Part shown: in pieces, positions 18,642 through 27,689 of the stretch
How the letters are laid out: each line of letters begins with the position of its first letter
Numbering within the stretch: the first letter of the stretch is position 1
Assembly (NCBI RefSeq): GCF_019209905.1
Contig: NZ_JAHUTM010000003.1
Coordinates: forward strand, 124,001-188,000
Length of the DNA: 64,000 nt
Source of the DNA: Corynebacterium sp. TAE3-ERU12
GTDB taxonomy: Bacteria > Actinomycetota > Actinomycetes > Mycobacteriales > Mycobacteriaceae
Direction: 5' to 3'
Position numbers and translations under genes: made by a program
The notes under the pieces: model-generated
What the model was told of the DNA's origin: nothing
The model's input: only the letters and a program-made list of their open reading frames with translations
The model's database searches: none

Positions 18642-18769
18642 GGCCCCACCTTACTCGAGGCCGATCCAAAAACCCGCTTGTGGTTTCACTCACATAGACT
18701 GAACGCTACTATTGCTTTGCATAGGGCAGGCTCGGCACAAGCTCCTCAGACCTGGCCGGAGGTGAGGTT

Positions 18770-20296
18770 ATGACCGAGAGTTCCCCCGCGCAGCGCGCAC
18801 CGCGCCGGTCGCGGTTCTCTGGGCGCAGCACTGCCGACGGCGACCGCCTCCACGAGGTCAAACACGGCAGGCACCATCACCGACGCGGCCGCACCCATCA
18901 TCACAGCCGGCCCGCCCCAGACTTCCGCGATGCCGACGAGCGTCTCGACGATCTCGACCTGCGCCACACCACCACCGGCACCGGTCTGCTGGGCACCCGC
19001 CTCAACAATGCGTTGCAGCGCCCTCGTGAGGCACTGACTTTCCTGTTCACCTCACCCGGTCGGCTCACCCTCACCGCGGTGCTTCTCATCATTTCCATCC
19101 TGGCTACTGGTTTTTCCATCACCTCTGATATCAACCACCGCCAAGAGAACCTGACCCGCATGGCAAGCCAGTCCGAGCCGCTGTCACATGCCGCACAGAA
19201 CCTGTACTCGGCACTATCAGTGGCCGACGCCTCAGCAAATACCGCATTCTCGCGCGGGGTGAACAGCTCAGTCGTGGGCCTGCGCCGCGATTATGACGAC
19301 GCCATCGCCCAAGCTGCGCTCGCCGGCACCCAGGCAGCCACCGGCATTACCGACGTCGATAGCCCCGCGATGCAGGACATCTCCACGGTGCAGCGGCTTC
19401 TGCCCGTCTACACCGGGCTCGTAGAAACCGCACGGACCAATACCCGGCAGGGAAACCCGGTAGGCGTGTCCTACCTAGCTGAGGCCTCCGGACTGATGCA
19501 GGAACAGATCCTGCCCGCCGCAGCCACGCTGTACCGCAGCACCACCCAGTCCGTCGCCAGGGATCGCCCGACCACGGCAGGCATCCCCGTCCAGCCCCTA
19601 TTCGGCCTATTCATCACATTGCTGGCATTAGTCCTGACGCAGTGGTGGATCACTCGACGTACCCGGCGATTAATTAATCCGGGCTTGGCCGTGGCAACCA
19701 TCCTGCTGGCCTTCACGCTGCTTGGTCTCGCCGGCACCGCCGCGTTCTCCTGGCGCGGGCCCGGCACCGACGGCTATACCGAGCCCGTCGAACTGCTCAC
19801 AGAGGCCCGCATTACAGCCCAGCAGGCCCGTGCGTCGGAAACGCTGGATCTGGTGAATCGTCGCGCCGGCAGCGACTCGGACTTCGACAGCTCGGCAGCC
19901 AAGATCAACGGGCTGCTGTCTGACATCGCCATCGAAGCCGAACGTGGCAAAAATGACGGCCGCGACCAGACAATACTGGCAGCCGCCGGCGCACTGGCCC
20001 AGTGGGAGGCCTCCCATGACCAAATGTCGGCACTGATGGATGTCGGCGACTACTCCACGGCAATGACCATCGCTACCGGCGAAGGCATCGACGGAGTCAG
20101 TTCGGTGGAGTCATTCCGCACCTTAGATACCGCCCTGCGCGAAGCTATCGCGGAATCCCGCCAGGACCTGCGCACGCAAATCGAAGAAGCCCGCACCGCC
20201 ACCGCTATTTTGTCGTCGCTGGTGGTATTCGTCTCTGTCTTAGCCGCTATCTGTGTCGCTTTGGGCTTTAGAAACCCCCTGTTGGAGTACCTGTGA
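18770..20296 (+). CDS. glnX: GlnX: membrane protein of the GlnH-GlnX-PknG sensing system
   Basis: 508 residues. A basic, hydrophilic cytoplasmic N-terminus (~90 residues) is followed by a helix (GRLTLTAVLLIISILATGFS), a long extracytoplasmic helical region, two adjoining helices (FGLFITLLALVLTQWW and LAVATILLAFTLLGLAGTAAF), a second extracytoplasmic region and a terminal helix (ATAILSSLVVFVSVLAAICV). In mycobacteria and corynebacteria GlnX links the lipoprotein GlnH outside to the kinase PknG inside. The start has GGAGGTGAGG just upstream and the gene overlaps glnH by 4 nt. Identification rests on operon order and topology. Confidence 0.88.
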   Translation: MTESSPAQRAPRRSRFSGRSTADGDRLHEVKHGRHHHRRGRTHHHSRPAPDFRDADERLDDLDLRHTTTGTGLLGTRLNNALQRPREALTFLFTSPGRLTLTAVLLIISILATGFSITSDINHRQENLTRMASQSEPLSHAAQNLYSALSVADASANTAFSRGVNSSVVGLRRDYDDAIAQAALAGTQAATGITDVDSPAMQDISTVQRLLPVYTGLVETARTNTRQGNPVGVSYLAEASGLMQEQILPAAATLYRSTTQSVARDRPTTAGIPVQPLFGLFITLLALVLTQWWITRRTRRLINPGLAVATILLAFTLLGLAGTAAFSWRGPGTDGYTEPVELLTEARITAQQARASETLDLVNRRAGSDSDFDSSAAKINGLLSDIAIEAERGKNDGRDQTILAAAGALAQWEASHDQMSALMDVGDYSTAMTIATGEGIDGVSSVESFRTLDTALREAIAESRQDLRTQIEEARTATAILSSLVVFVSVLAAICVALGFRNPLLEYL

Positions 20297-21279
20297 TGAC
20301 CCGCCGACTATGCACCATGGTGGTGGCCGCCGGGGTACTGCTGACTGGCTGCGCCCCCAGCTCCGGTCCCGCCAACGATCCCTTCTCGGGCAATATCGCC
20401 AAGGTTCAGGGCGACGTGCCACTGCCCCCGGATGCGAAATACGAACCCGCCAATTCTCGCCCGCTGCAATCGCAGGATGAGTTCGTGCCTGGCACGCTCC
20501 CGCCCGGCCCAGGCACCGCGGCAGACCGGGTGCCCAATATCGTCGAACGTGGCCGGATCATTATTGGTGTGGACCCTTCACTCAACCTGCTGGCTTTCCG
20601 TGATCCGAATGGTCAGCTCACCGGCTTCGAGGTGGGGCTGGCCCGCGAAATCGCCCGCGATATTTTTGGCGACCCCGACGCAGTGGACTTCCGCTACGTC
20701 AACTCCACCGAACGCATCTCCGCCCTCGAGGAAGGCCGTGTTGATGCGGTTATCCGCACCATGACGGTGACCTCAGACCGTTCGCAGCAGGTGGGTTTCT
20801 CAGCCCCGTACTTGGAGCCCTCCGCCGGCCTGCTCACCACCCAGGAGGCGTCGATCAGTTCGACCGCAGATCTCGGTGGCCGGCGCGTATGTGTTGCCTT
20901 TAGGTCCACCTCCGAGGACGTAGCTCGAGCGACCGCCCCAGATTCGACTCTGCTGCTGGTGAATAACTGGGGTGACTGCCTTGTGGCGCTGCAACAGCAT
21001 CAGGCCGAGGCCATACTTGGCGACGACTTCATCCTGGCCGGCATTAAAGCCCAAGATCCGGGCACCGTGATTGTGCAACGCGATCTGACCGCGGAGTCCT
21101 ATGCGGTGGCGACCGGGCTGAAAGACTTCGGTCTGCAACGCCAGGTCAATGCCACTTTGGAACGCATCCGCGCCGATGGCACCTGGCAAGCCCTGTACAA
21201 CCAGTGGCTTGGCCCGTATCTCAAAGATGGGGTGCAGCCCACCCCGAATTATGTCGCCCGTGAGGAGGCCGAGCAGTGA
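20293..21279 (+). CDS. glnH: GlnH: amino-acid-binding lipoprotein
   Basis: 328 residues. A signal peptide ends in lipobox LLTGC (MVVAAGVLLTGCAPSSG), so the protein is anchored to the outer face of the membrane. The remainder is a solute-binding protein family 3 domain: RIIIGVDPSLNLLAFRDPN, TGFEVGLAREIARDIFGD, DAVIRTMTVTSDR and NNWGDCLVALQQHQAEAI. In relatives GlnH binds aspartate or glutamate and signals through GlnX to PknG; no ABC permease is encoded here, which fits a sensory rather than transport role. It overlaps both neighbours by 4 nt. Confidence 0.92.
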   Translation: MMTRRLCTMVVAAGVLLTGCAPSSGPANDPFSGNIAKVQGDVPLPPDAKYEPANSRPLQSQDEFVPGTLPPGPGTAADRVPNIVERGRIIIGVDPSLNLLAFRDPNGQLTGFEVGLAREIARDIFGDPDAVDFRYVNSTERISALEEGRVDAVIRTMTVTSDRSQQVGFSAPYLEPSAGLLTTQEASISSTADLGGRRVCVAFRSTSEDVARATAPDSTLLLVNNWGDCLVALQQHQAEAILGDDFILAGIKAQDPGTVIVQRDLTAESYAVATGLKDFGLQRQVNATLERIRADGTWQALYNQWLGPYLKDGVQPTPNYVAREEAEQ

Positions 21280-23624
21280 GTACCGACCGGCACTCCCCCA
21301 CCGACGATCCTGAGGACGTCTCCACCTCGGCGATGTCCTATAACTCCGATCCTGCCGACCCGGGTACAGCCGCGGTGGCATTCGACCCTTTCGCCGACGA
21401 TGACGACGAAGACGAGGTGGACATTTCGGCGCTGCTGACGTCGAAAACGCCGGCTGACCCGTCGGCAGAGTCGCACCGCCGGGCCCTGACCACCTTCCGG
21501 GAACGACGCACCCGCTCCCGCCCAGGGCGCGTCGTCGCCGGCGGGATGGTGAAATTGCCGTTCATCCCGCCCAAAAACCCGCGGGATGCGGTGCAGACCC
21601 CGGAGGAGGTCCGCGCTTCCGGCAAACCCGAACCGAAGCTGAAAACGGGTGACCTGGTAGCTGGCCAGTACGAGATTGCCGGGCCTATTGCCCACGGCGG
21701 GCTGGGCTGGATTTATTTGGCGATGGACCACAATGTGTCCGACCGGTGGGTGGTGCTCAAAGGCATGATGAGTTCTGCCGACAGCGCCGACAGTGTGATT
21801 GTGCAGGCAGAACGCGAGTTCCTGGCGGAGATCACCCATCCCGGGATTGTGAAGATCATCAACTTCATCGACGCCGAGGGCCCGGATACCGGGTTCATCG
21901 TCATGGAGTACGTCGGCGGCCCGTCGCTGCGTCAGCACAACCGGGTCCAGCCCGGCGGGCATATGCCGGTCGATACTGCGATCGGCTACATCCTGGAAAT
22001 CCTGCCCGCCCTGGACTATCTGCACGCCAGGGGCGTGGTCTACAACGACCTGAAGCCGGATAATGTGCTGCTCACCGAGGACCAGGTGAAACTTATCGAC
22101 GTTGGCGCGGTCACCGGCATCGGCGCTTATGGCCATATTTATGGCACCCAGGGTTTCCAAGCCCCGGAGGTCAGCCGTACTGGCCCAACCGTAGCGTCAG
22201 ATATTTATACCGTCGGCCGCACGCTTGCCAGCCTCATCGTCGACTTGCCCAGCACCAATGGTGTGTATGACCCGGGGCTGCCCACCCCTCATGAAGAGCC
22301 ACTATTCCGCCGCAACCTTTCGCTATACCGGTTATTGCTCCGTGCCTGCGCGGAGGACCCACAGGAGCGGTTCCACTCCGCCGAAGAAATGGCGGTGCAG
22401 CTCACCGGGGTGCTGCGCGAGATCCTGGCGGTGCGCGATGGGGTGCAGCACCCGCATCTGCGTTCCCTGTTCTCCCCGCAGCGATCCACATACGGCACTA
22501 AGCACCGCGTATTCCGCACCGATCAGCTTGTCGACGGCATTACCCGCGATGTCACCATCACCCCCCAGGAGATCAGCGCTGCCCTACCGGTGCCGCTGGT
22601 GCAGTCCGACGACCCGGGCTCCCGGCTGCTGTCGGCGGCGTCGTATTCCGAGCCCGGTGAGCTCATCGATAACTTAACGACTGCTCTGGATAACCCTGAT
22701 TACGCCGGTTCAGTGGAAATTCCGTTGGCAATTGTGCGCGCCCAGCTCGACCTCGGCGCCACCGAAGATGCCCAGGAGCAGCTGCAAGCCGCGTCGGAAA
22801 GACTGACCCAGGACTGGCGCTACAAGTGGTACATGGGTGTTACTGAGCTGCTGCTGGATGACTACAACTCCGCGCTGCAGTCCTTCAACCGGGTACTGGC
22901 GATGTTGCCAGGTGAACCCGCCCCCAAGTTGGCGCTGGCCGGCACCCTGGAACTGATGATGCAGCAGGTGGGCACTAATGACCGCCAGGTACTCGATACC
23001 GGTGTTATTCGTGCAGTCGCGCATCTGGACCGCGGCCTTGACGAGCTGCCCTCGACCATCCTTGAGGAACTGGATAATACGTGGACCTCGGATACCGGCA
23101 CCCCGTGGTCGATGCGTTTCCACTGCACCCGCCTATACGCAATGGTGTGGGCAACCAACCGCAGCACTGTGTCTTCTGCATTCGGCCTGGCCCGGCAGCT
23201 TACCGCCGAAGGACAATACGAGATGGCGATAGCCATGTTGGACCGAGTGCCGGCCTCCTCGCGGCACCAGCGCCTAGCCCGGTTGAGCACGATTTTGTTG
23301 TTGGTTTCCGGCGGCGCAGAACAGCTCACTGAATCCCGGATTCGACGCGCGGCGCGGCGCCTCACCGAGTTGCCGACAAATGAGCCACGCCGTGAGCAAC
23401 TACGCATCGCAGTACTCACGGCAGCATTGCAATGGTTGCGGGCCAATGACCTGAAAGAAGCGGCCTCACCCAATGAGCTTTTTGATGTCCCGTTCACGGT
23501 GACGGGCTTGCGGACCGGCCTGGAAACGGGCCTGCGCATGTTGGCGCGCAATGCTCCGTTCCCGCGGCACCGGTACCGGCTTGTGGACATGGCCAATGCC
23601 ATCCGCCCGCCAACAGTGCTGTAA
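21276..23624 (+). CDS. pknG: Serine/threonine protein kinase PknG
   Basis: 782 residues. An N-terminal ~130-residue acidic and basic linker lacks the paired CxxC motifs of the mycobacterial rubredoxin domain. The kinase domain, about residues 130-375, has PIAHGGLGWIYLAMD (Gly loop), WVVLKGMM (catalytic Lys near 161), GVVYNDLKPDNVLL (catalytic loop with YND) and LIDVGAV in place of DFG. The C-terminal half is a TPR-like helical region. PknG phosphorylates OdhI/GarA, releasing inhibition of 2-oxoglutarate dehydrogenase and steering glutamate metabolism. Last gene of glnX-glnH-pknG. Confidence 0.95.
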   Translation: MSTDRHSPTDDPEDVSTSAMSYNSDPADPGTAAVAFDPFADDDDEDEVDISALLTSKTPADPSAESHRRALTTFRERRTRSRPGRVVAGGMVKLPFIPPKNPRDAVQTPEEVRASGKPEPKLKTGDLVAGQYEIAGPIAHGGLGWIYLAMDHNVSDRWVVLKGMMSSADSADSVIVQAEREFLAEITHPGIVKIINFIDAEGPDTGFIVMEYVGGPSLRQHNRVQPGGHMPVDTAIGYILEILPALDYLHARGVVYNDLKPDNVLLTEDQVKLIDVGAVTGIGAYGHIYGTQGFQAPEVSRTGPTVASDIYTVGRTLASLIVDLPSTNGVYDPGLPTPHEEPLFRRNLSLYRLLLRACAEDPQERFHSAEEMAVQLTGVLREILAVRDGVQHPHLRSLFSPQRSTYGTKHRVFRTDQLVDGITRDVTITPQEISAALPVPLVQSDDPGSRLLSAASYSEPGELIDNLTTALDNPDYAGSVEIPLAIVRAQLDLGATEDAQEQLQAASERLTQDWRYKWYMGVTELLLDDYNSALQSFNRVLAMLPGEPAPKLALAGTLELMMQQVGTNDRQVLDTGVIRAVAHLDRGLDELPSTILEELDNTWTSDTGTPWSMRFHCTRLYAMVWATNRSTVSSAFGLARQLTAEGQYEMAIAMLDRVPASSRHQRLARLSTILLLVSGGAEQLTESRIRRAARRLTELPTNEPRREQLRIAVLTAALQWLRANDLKEAASPNELFDVPFTVTGLRTGLETGLRMLARNAPFPRHRYRLVDMANAIRPPTVL

Positions 23625-23707
23625 TTCTGCCCCCGTGCGGGAAGGCTATCGGGGCTCCGCCACGCCAGAACTCTATATATAATTCTCGGTTTTCAGTAAA
23701 ACAGGTT

Positions 23708-23713
23708 TACTAT
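23708..23713 (+). promoter_or_regulatory. -10 box of leaderless promoter (L,D-transpeptidase)
   Basis: TACTAT ends 7 nt before ATG 23721, within an AT-rich stretch; no ribosome site is present. Confidence 0.55.
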
Positions 23714-23720
23714 CTTCACT

Positions 23721-24425
23721 ATGACTGCTCGACACCGTCGCCCCTCCCGCCTTCGCCGCAGCATGCGCGCCGCCGTTCCGGCCGCCATGGCTCTCGGCGT
23801 CGCCACCGCTCCCACCGCTGGCGCTGCCCCCGCCATCCCGGAACTCCCTGGCTCCAGCATGCCTTCGGTGCCACAGCTACCTGGCTCTTCTATCCCGGAT
23901 CCCAGCAGTGTCCTGCCGAACCAAGACGAGGTCAATGACACCATCGACCGAGCAGGCGTACCGGTCCCGAAGGAAATTCGAGACGCTATCGTGAAGCCAT
24001 TCCCGGAGGCCCCGGCGCCCGCGCCAGCCCCCGCACCGGCCCCGCGGCCGGCACCGAGTGACAACCCGATTGCCGGTTCCCCGTGCCCGAAGACCGCCCG
24101 CGTGTGCGTCGATATCGCCAGCGGCCGCACCTGGCTGCAGGAAAACGGCAACCTTGCCTACGGCCCGGTGCCGACCACCACCGGCAAGCAGGGCCAGGAA
24201 ACCCCGAAGGGTTCCTTCCGCGTGCTGCGCAAGGTGCGCGACGAGGTCTCCCGCGAGTTCAATAACGCTCCGATGCCCTACGCGGTGTACTTCACCAATA
24301 ACGGCCACGCCTTCCACCAGGGCAACCTGGACGGCCAGTCGGCTGGCTGCGTGCGGCTACGCTCCGCCGACGCCCAGAAGTACTTCGACTTCCTGCAGGT
24401 CGGCGACGAGGTCTACATCTACTAG
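23721..24425 (+). CDS. Secreted L,D-transpeptidase (YkuD domain)
   Basis: 234 residues. A basic start and hydrophobic stretch (RRSMRAAVPAAMALGVATAP, then cleavage near AGAAPA) form a secretion signal. A Pro/Ala linker follows (APAPAPAPAPAPRPAP, residues ~95-112). The C-terminal ~115-residue YkuD domain has TWLQENGNLAYGPVPTTTG, TPKGSFRVLRK, NNGHAFHQGN (catalytic His) and SAGCVRLRSADA (nucleophile Cys near 209). Such enzymes make 3-3 peptidoglycan cross-links or attach proteins to the wall. There is no Ig-like or LysM domain, so it is compact compared with mycobacterial Ldts. Confidence 0.9.
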   Translation: MTARHRRPSRLRRSMRAAVPAAMALGVATAPTAGAAPAIPELPGSSMPSVPQLPGSSIPDPSSVLPNQDEVNDTIDRAGVPVPKEIRDAIVKPFPEAPAPAPAPAPAPRPAPSDNPIAGSPCPKTARVCVDIASGRTWLQENGNLAYGPVPTTTGKQGQETPKGSFRVLRKVRDEVSREFNNAPMPYAVYFTNNGHAFHQGNLDGQSAGCVRLRSADAQKYFDFLQVGDEVYIY

Positions 24426-24770
24426 GCACCTGCTAGTACCCACGTGAGCGGGATAGCGCCGGTGACGGCTGCTTCCCGCTCTTTCGTGTGCTTTCGCGCG
24501 CCTTCGCTGGTGCCTTCGCTGCGCTTTTGCTGGCGCGCGTGGCGCCGCCGCAGTGCCCTCCCAGCCAGATCCGTACCAATTGCGCAGATCCGTGCGAAAA
24601 TTCGCACGGATCTGCGCAATTGGTACGGGTTTGCGTTGCGGAGCCGCCGCACAGCCCCGCCGCAGCCGCCGCACCCCGCCGCACAGCCCCGCGCATACGA
24701 CAGGGCCAGCCCCGCCTGAGCGAGACTGGCCCTGAGTGGAAGCGACTGCGTGTGCGCGTATTCGCCTTCG
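24426..24770. other. Intergenic spacer with palindromic element between convergent genes
   Basis: 345 bp between the convergent ldt and ackA 3' ends. It holds the 67-bp palindrome (24566-24632), flanked on the left by TTCGC/GCG-rich sequence and on the right by CCGCCGCAC/GCCCCGC-type low-complexity repeats. Several overlapping Pro/Arg/Ala-rich frames cross it and look non-coding. I see no gene here. Confidence 0.7.
24566..24632. repeat. 67-bp palindromic element, copy 1
   Basis: It begins CAGATCCGTACCAATTGCG and ends GCAATTGGTACGGGTTT. Arms 24571-24598 and 24601-24628 pair perfectly over 28 bp around a 2-nt centre (24599-24600), and weaker pairing continues outward. Each arm itself contains CAGATCCGT twice (outer and inner). 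Same length and outer sequence as the copies at 30912 and 51291; only the central ~12 bp differ. Confidence 0.9.
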
Positions 24771-25967
24771 TTACTTGGCGTATTCCATGGCGTAGCGCGC
24801 GATAGCCAACTCTTCATTGGTCGGCACGACCAAGACCTTCACCTTGGATTCCTTGGTGGAGATCACCCGGGGACCATCGGTGGGCTGATCGTTGAGCTTC
24901 TCGTCAATCTCAATGCCGAAGTTTTCCAGGTTGGCCATGGTGTCCCGGCGCACGCCGACGTGGTTCTCACCCACACCAGCGGTGAAGGTAATAGCGTCGA
25001 CGCGCCCCAGAATCAGCATGTAGGCGCCGATATAGCGGCGAAGCTGGTGCACGTACATCTGGTACGCGGCCCACGCATCGGAGTCGTTTTCATCCATGCG
25101 CTCCTGCAGCACTCGGAAGTCATTGACCCCAGACACGCCCTTGAGGCCGGACTCACGGTTGCACAGGTTGTCGATCTCGTCGATGGACAATCCCTGCCGG
25201 TACAGATGGAAGATTGCGCCCGGGTCGATATCGCCGGTCCTGGTTCCCATCATCAGGCCTGCCAGCGGCGTCATACCCATTGAGGTATCCATCGCGCGAC
25301 CACCGGAAATAGCCGCCGCGGAGGCGCCATTACCCAAGTGCAGGGTAATCTGCTTCAGCTTCGACAAATCCTCGCCGAGGAATTGCGCCACCTGCTGCGA
25401 GACGTACTCGTGGGAGGTGCCGTGGAAGCCATAACGACGCACGTCGTACTCGGCGGCAACATCGGCCTTCAGCGGGTACAGCGCGGCCGCCGGCGGCATG
25501 GAGTGGAAGAAACCGGTATCGAAGACCACCACATGCGGGACGTCGGGAAGCAATTTGCGGGCTTCCTCAATACCGACCACGTGGGCGGGGTTGTGCAGCG
25601 GGGCCAGCGGAATCAAGTCGCGGATCATCTCCACGATCTGATCGTCGACAAGCTCCGGACCGGAGAACAGCTTGCCGCCATGCACCACGCGGTGTCCCAC
25701 TGCGGCGATATCGACCGTGCTGGGGCCACATTCGTGTTCATCCATCAGGTCGAAGGCCCGGTCTAGGCCATCGGCGTGGCTGTCGATGGGCTCGGTGATT
25801 TCGAATTTTTCTCCACGCGTTTTCAAAACGATGGAGCCGTCAACCTCGCCGATGCGCTCCACGAGACCCGACACATATGGCGGATGGGTGGCATCTTTCG
25901 TTGGGTCTACTAGCTGAAACTTGATGGACGAAGAACCGGAGTTCAGAACAAGCGCGAGACGAGACAT
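24771..25967 (-). CDS. ackA: Acetate kinase
   Basis: 398 residues. It converts acetyl phosphate + ADP to acetate + ATP. ASKHA-fold motifs are [16 protein letters not shown] (N-terminal phosphate loop), [47 protein letters not shown] and [13 protein letters not shown]. It starts 3 nt after the pta stop; the Shine-Dalgarno GGAGGACAA lies in the end of pta. Second gene of pta-ackA. Confidence 0.97.
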   Translation of the reverse strand: MSRLALVLNSGSSSIKFQLVDPTKDATHPPYVSGLVERIGEVDGSIVLKTRGEKFEITEPIDSHADGLDRAFDLMDEHECGPSTVDIAAVGHRVVHGGKLFSGPELVDDQIVEMIRDLIPLAPLHNPAHVVGIEEARKLLPDVPHVVVFDTGFFHSMPPAAALYPLKADVAAEYDVRRYGFHGTSHEYVSQQVAQFLGEDLSKLKQITLHLGNGASAAAISGGRAMDTSMGMTPLAGLMMGTRTGDIDPGAIFHLYRQGLSIDEIDNLCNRESGLKGVSGVNDFRVLQERMDENDSDAWAAYQMYVHQLRRYIGAYMLILGRVDAITFTAGVGENHVGVRRDTMANLENFGIEIDEKLNDQPTDGPRVISTKESKVKVLVVPTNEELAIARYAMEYAK

Positions 25968-25970
25968 GGT

Positions 25971-27488
25971 TTATTGTCCTCCAGCCTGGATGGCGGTAAT
26001 AGCGACCGTGTTGACGATATCGGGCACCGTAGCGCCGCGTGAGAGATCGTTGACCGGTTTGTTCAATCCTTGCAGGATTGGGCCGATCGCGAGTGCTCCA
26101 CCACAGCGCTGGGCGATTTTGTAACCGATATTACCCGCATCGAGGTCCGGAAAAACGAAAACGTTAGCTTTGCCGGCAACTTCTGAATCAGGCATCTTCT
26201 TCTGCGCCGTGGACGGGTTCATCGCGGCATCAAACTGCAGCGGGCCGTCGACGGACAGATTCGGGTCGAGCTTGCGGGCGTGCTTGAGGGCCTCAACAAC
26301 ACGGTCGACGTCCTCACCAGTACCGGAGGTTCCGGTCGAGTAGGACAGCATCGCCACCTTCGGTTCCAGACCGAAGTTGCTGGCGGTCTCGGCGGAATTC
26401 ACCGCGATCTCACCGAGCTGCTCAGGCGTGGGATTAGGCAGCACCGCGCAGTCGGCAAAGCCCCACAGCAAGCCATCCATCACCATGAAGAACAGCGAGG
26501 AGACGGTGTTGACTCCCGGCTTGGTCTTGATGATCTGGAATGAGGGCTTGATGGTGTGCGCGGTGGTATTCGCCGCGCCGGAGACCATGCCGTCGGCCAT
26601 GTCGTTATGGATCATCATTGTGGCGAAGTACGAAATATCGCGCATCGTTTCGCGCGCATCATCGACGGTGACGCCCTTGTCCTTGCGGAGTTCGGCGAAC
26701 TGTTCGGCGAACTTTTCCCGCAGGTCGGAGGTCTCCGGGTTCAGTATCTCTGCCTTGGAGATATCTAGGCCCAGCTCTTGGGCGCGGGTCTGCATTGCGT
26801 CCGGGTCGCCGAGAATGGTCAGGTCGCAGAAGTCGGCGGCTTGAATGCGTGCTGCTGCGGTGATGATGCGGTCATCGCCGCCCTCGGGCAGCACGATCCG
26901 GCGACGATTCACCTTGGCCTGCTGGGTGAGCCACCACTGGAAGCGGTGCGGGCTCACCGTCGGCTGGCAGGGGCGCAGTAGTTCACTGAGTTTGTCCGAC
27001 CCCATGGTCGCGACGGGCACGTCGATGCCCTTGAGGTCGAGCTCATCGTCGGTGGACTCAGGCGCCTCGCCGAGCAGCAGCAGGGCCAGCGGGGTGGCGC
27101 GGTGTTTGCGGGCTTCGGCGATGGCCATGCGGATTCGGGTCAGCGCTGCGGCGTCGGTACAGCCGGAAGCGTCGGCGGACAGCACCAGCCCGGAGCCGGT
27201 GGCGGCAGCGGCGCGGGAGTCGAACTCGAGGTTGCCCGTGGCGATGAGGATGGCCGGGGATGGGTCGGCGGCAATGGACTCTTCGACGGAGGCCACAATC
27301 CGCGATAGTGCGACTTCGGGGTTGTCCACGACGGTGTCGACAGATACTTCGCCGGGCACGCCGACGAGGTGGATGAGGCGCGCACCACCGAGGGCTTTGT
27401 CGACGGCGCCGACGGCTTCGTTGTAGTCACCGGCGTTGTCGACATCGGAGACCAACACAGTTAGGGGCCGATTCGGAGTCTCGTTCAC
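25971..27488 (-). CDS. pta: Phosphate acetyltransferase
   Basis: 505 residues. It interconverts acetyl-CoA and acetyl phosphate. The N-terminal ~170 residues form a DRTGG-like regulatory region (LVSDVDNAGDYNEAVGAV onwards). The C-terminal catalytic domain starts near 180 with FQWWLTQQAKVNRRRIVLPE. It includes VSGAANTTAHTIKPSFQII, MLSYSTGTSGTGEDVDRV and NVFVFPDLDAGNIGYKIAQR. The start is GTG with GGAAGGA 8-9 nt upstream. The ~200-bp gap to the divergent fpr gene carries AGGGGTT-type sequences like RamA sites and one weak RamB-like match; these regulators are known for C. glutamicum pta-ackA, but the sites here are only suggestive. Confidence 0.96.
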   Translation of the reverse strand: MNETPNRPLTVLVSDVDNAGDYNEAVGAVDKALGGARLIHLVGVPGEVSVDTVVDNPEVALSRIVASVEESIAADPSPAILIATGNLEFDSRAAAATGSGLVLSADASGCTDAAALTRIRMAIAEARKHRATPLALLLLGEAPESTDDELDLKGIDVPVATMGSDKLSELLRPCQPTVSPHRFQWWLTQQAKVNRRRIVLPEGGDDRIITAAARIQAADFCDLTILGDPDAMQTRAQELGLDISKAEILNPETSDLREKFAEQFAELRKDKGVTVDDARETMRDISYFATMMIHNDMADGMVSGAANTTAHTIKPSFQIIKTKPGVNTVSSLFFMVMDGLLWGFADCAVLPNPTPEQLGEIAVNSAETASNFGLEPKVAMLSYSTGTSGTGEDVDRVVEALKHARKLDPNLSVDGPLQFDAAMNPSTAQKKMPDSEVAGKANVFVFPDLDAGNIGYKIAQRCGGALAIGPILQGLNKPVNDLSRGATVPDIVNTVAITAIQAGGQ

Positions 27489-27689
27489 TGTTTGAGTCCT
27501 TCCCGCTCTGGCAGCGTAAATGAGTGTTAACCAGATTCTCCGCTAGGTAAGGACAGTTTCGCAATGTAAATCTTCAACCACTCCATAGGGGTTAGGTTTG
27601 CCTCCCTAAATCTTTACGTTGTCCCGCGCACCGTTACAGTGGGCACGAATACCTCTATAAGCGACCCAGGAAAGCAGGTCACACGGACT

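Noticed and set aside
24433..24817. Several Arg/Ala/Pro-rich frames crossing palindrome copy 1
   Set aside because: They exist on both strands because the element is a palindrome in GC-rich repeats; no start signals or homology.
27489..27689. Definite RamA/RamB/GlxR sites upstream of pta
   Set aside because: Only weak matches were seen and no TGTGA-N6-TCACA; not strong enough to list as features.
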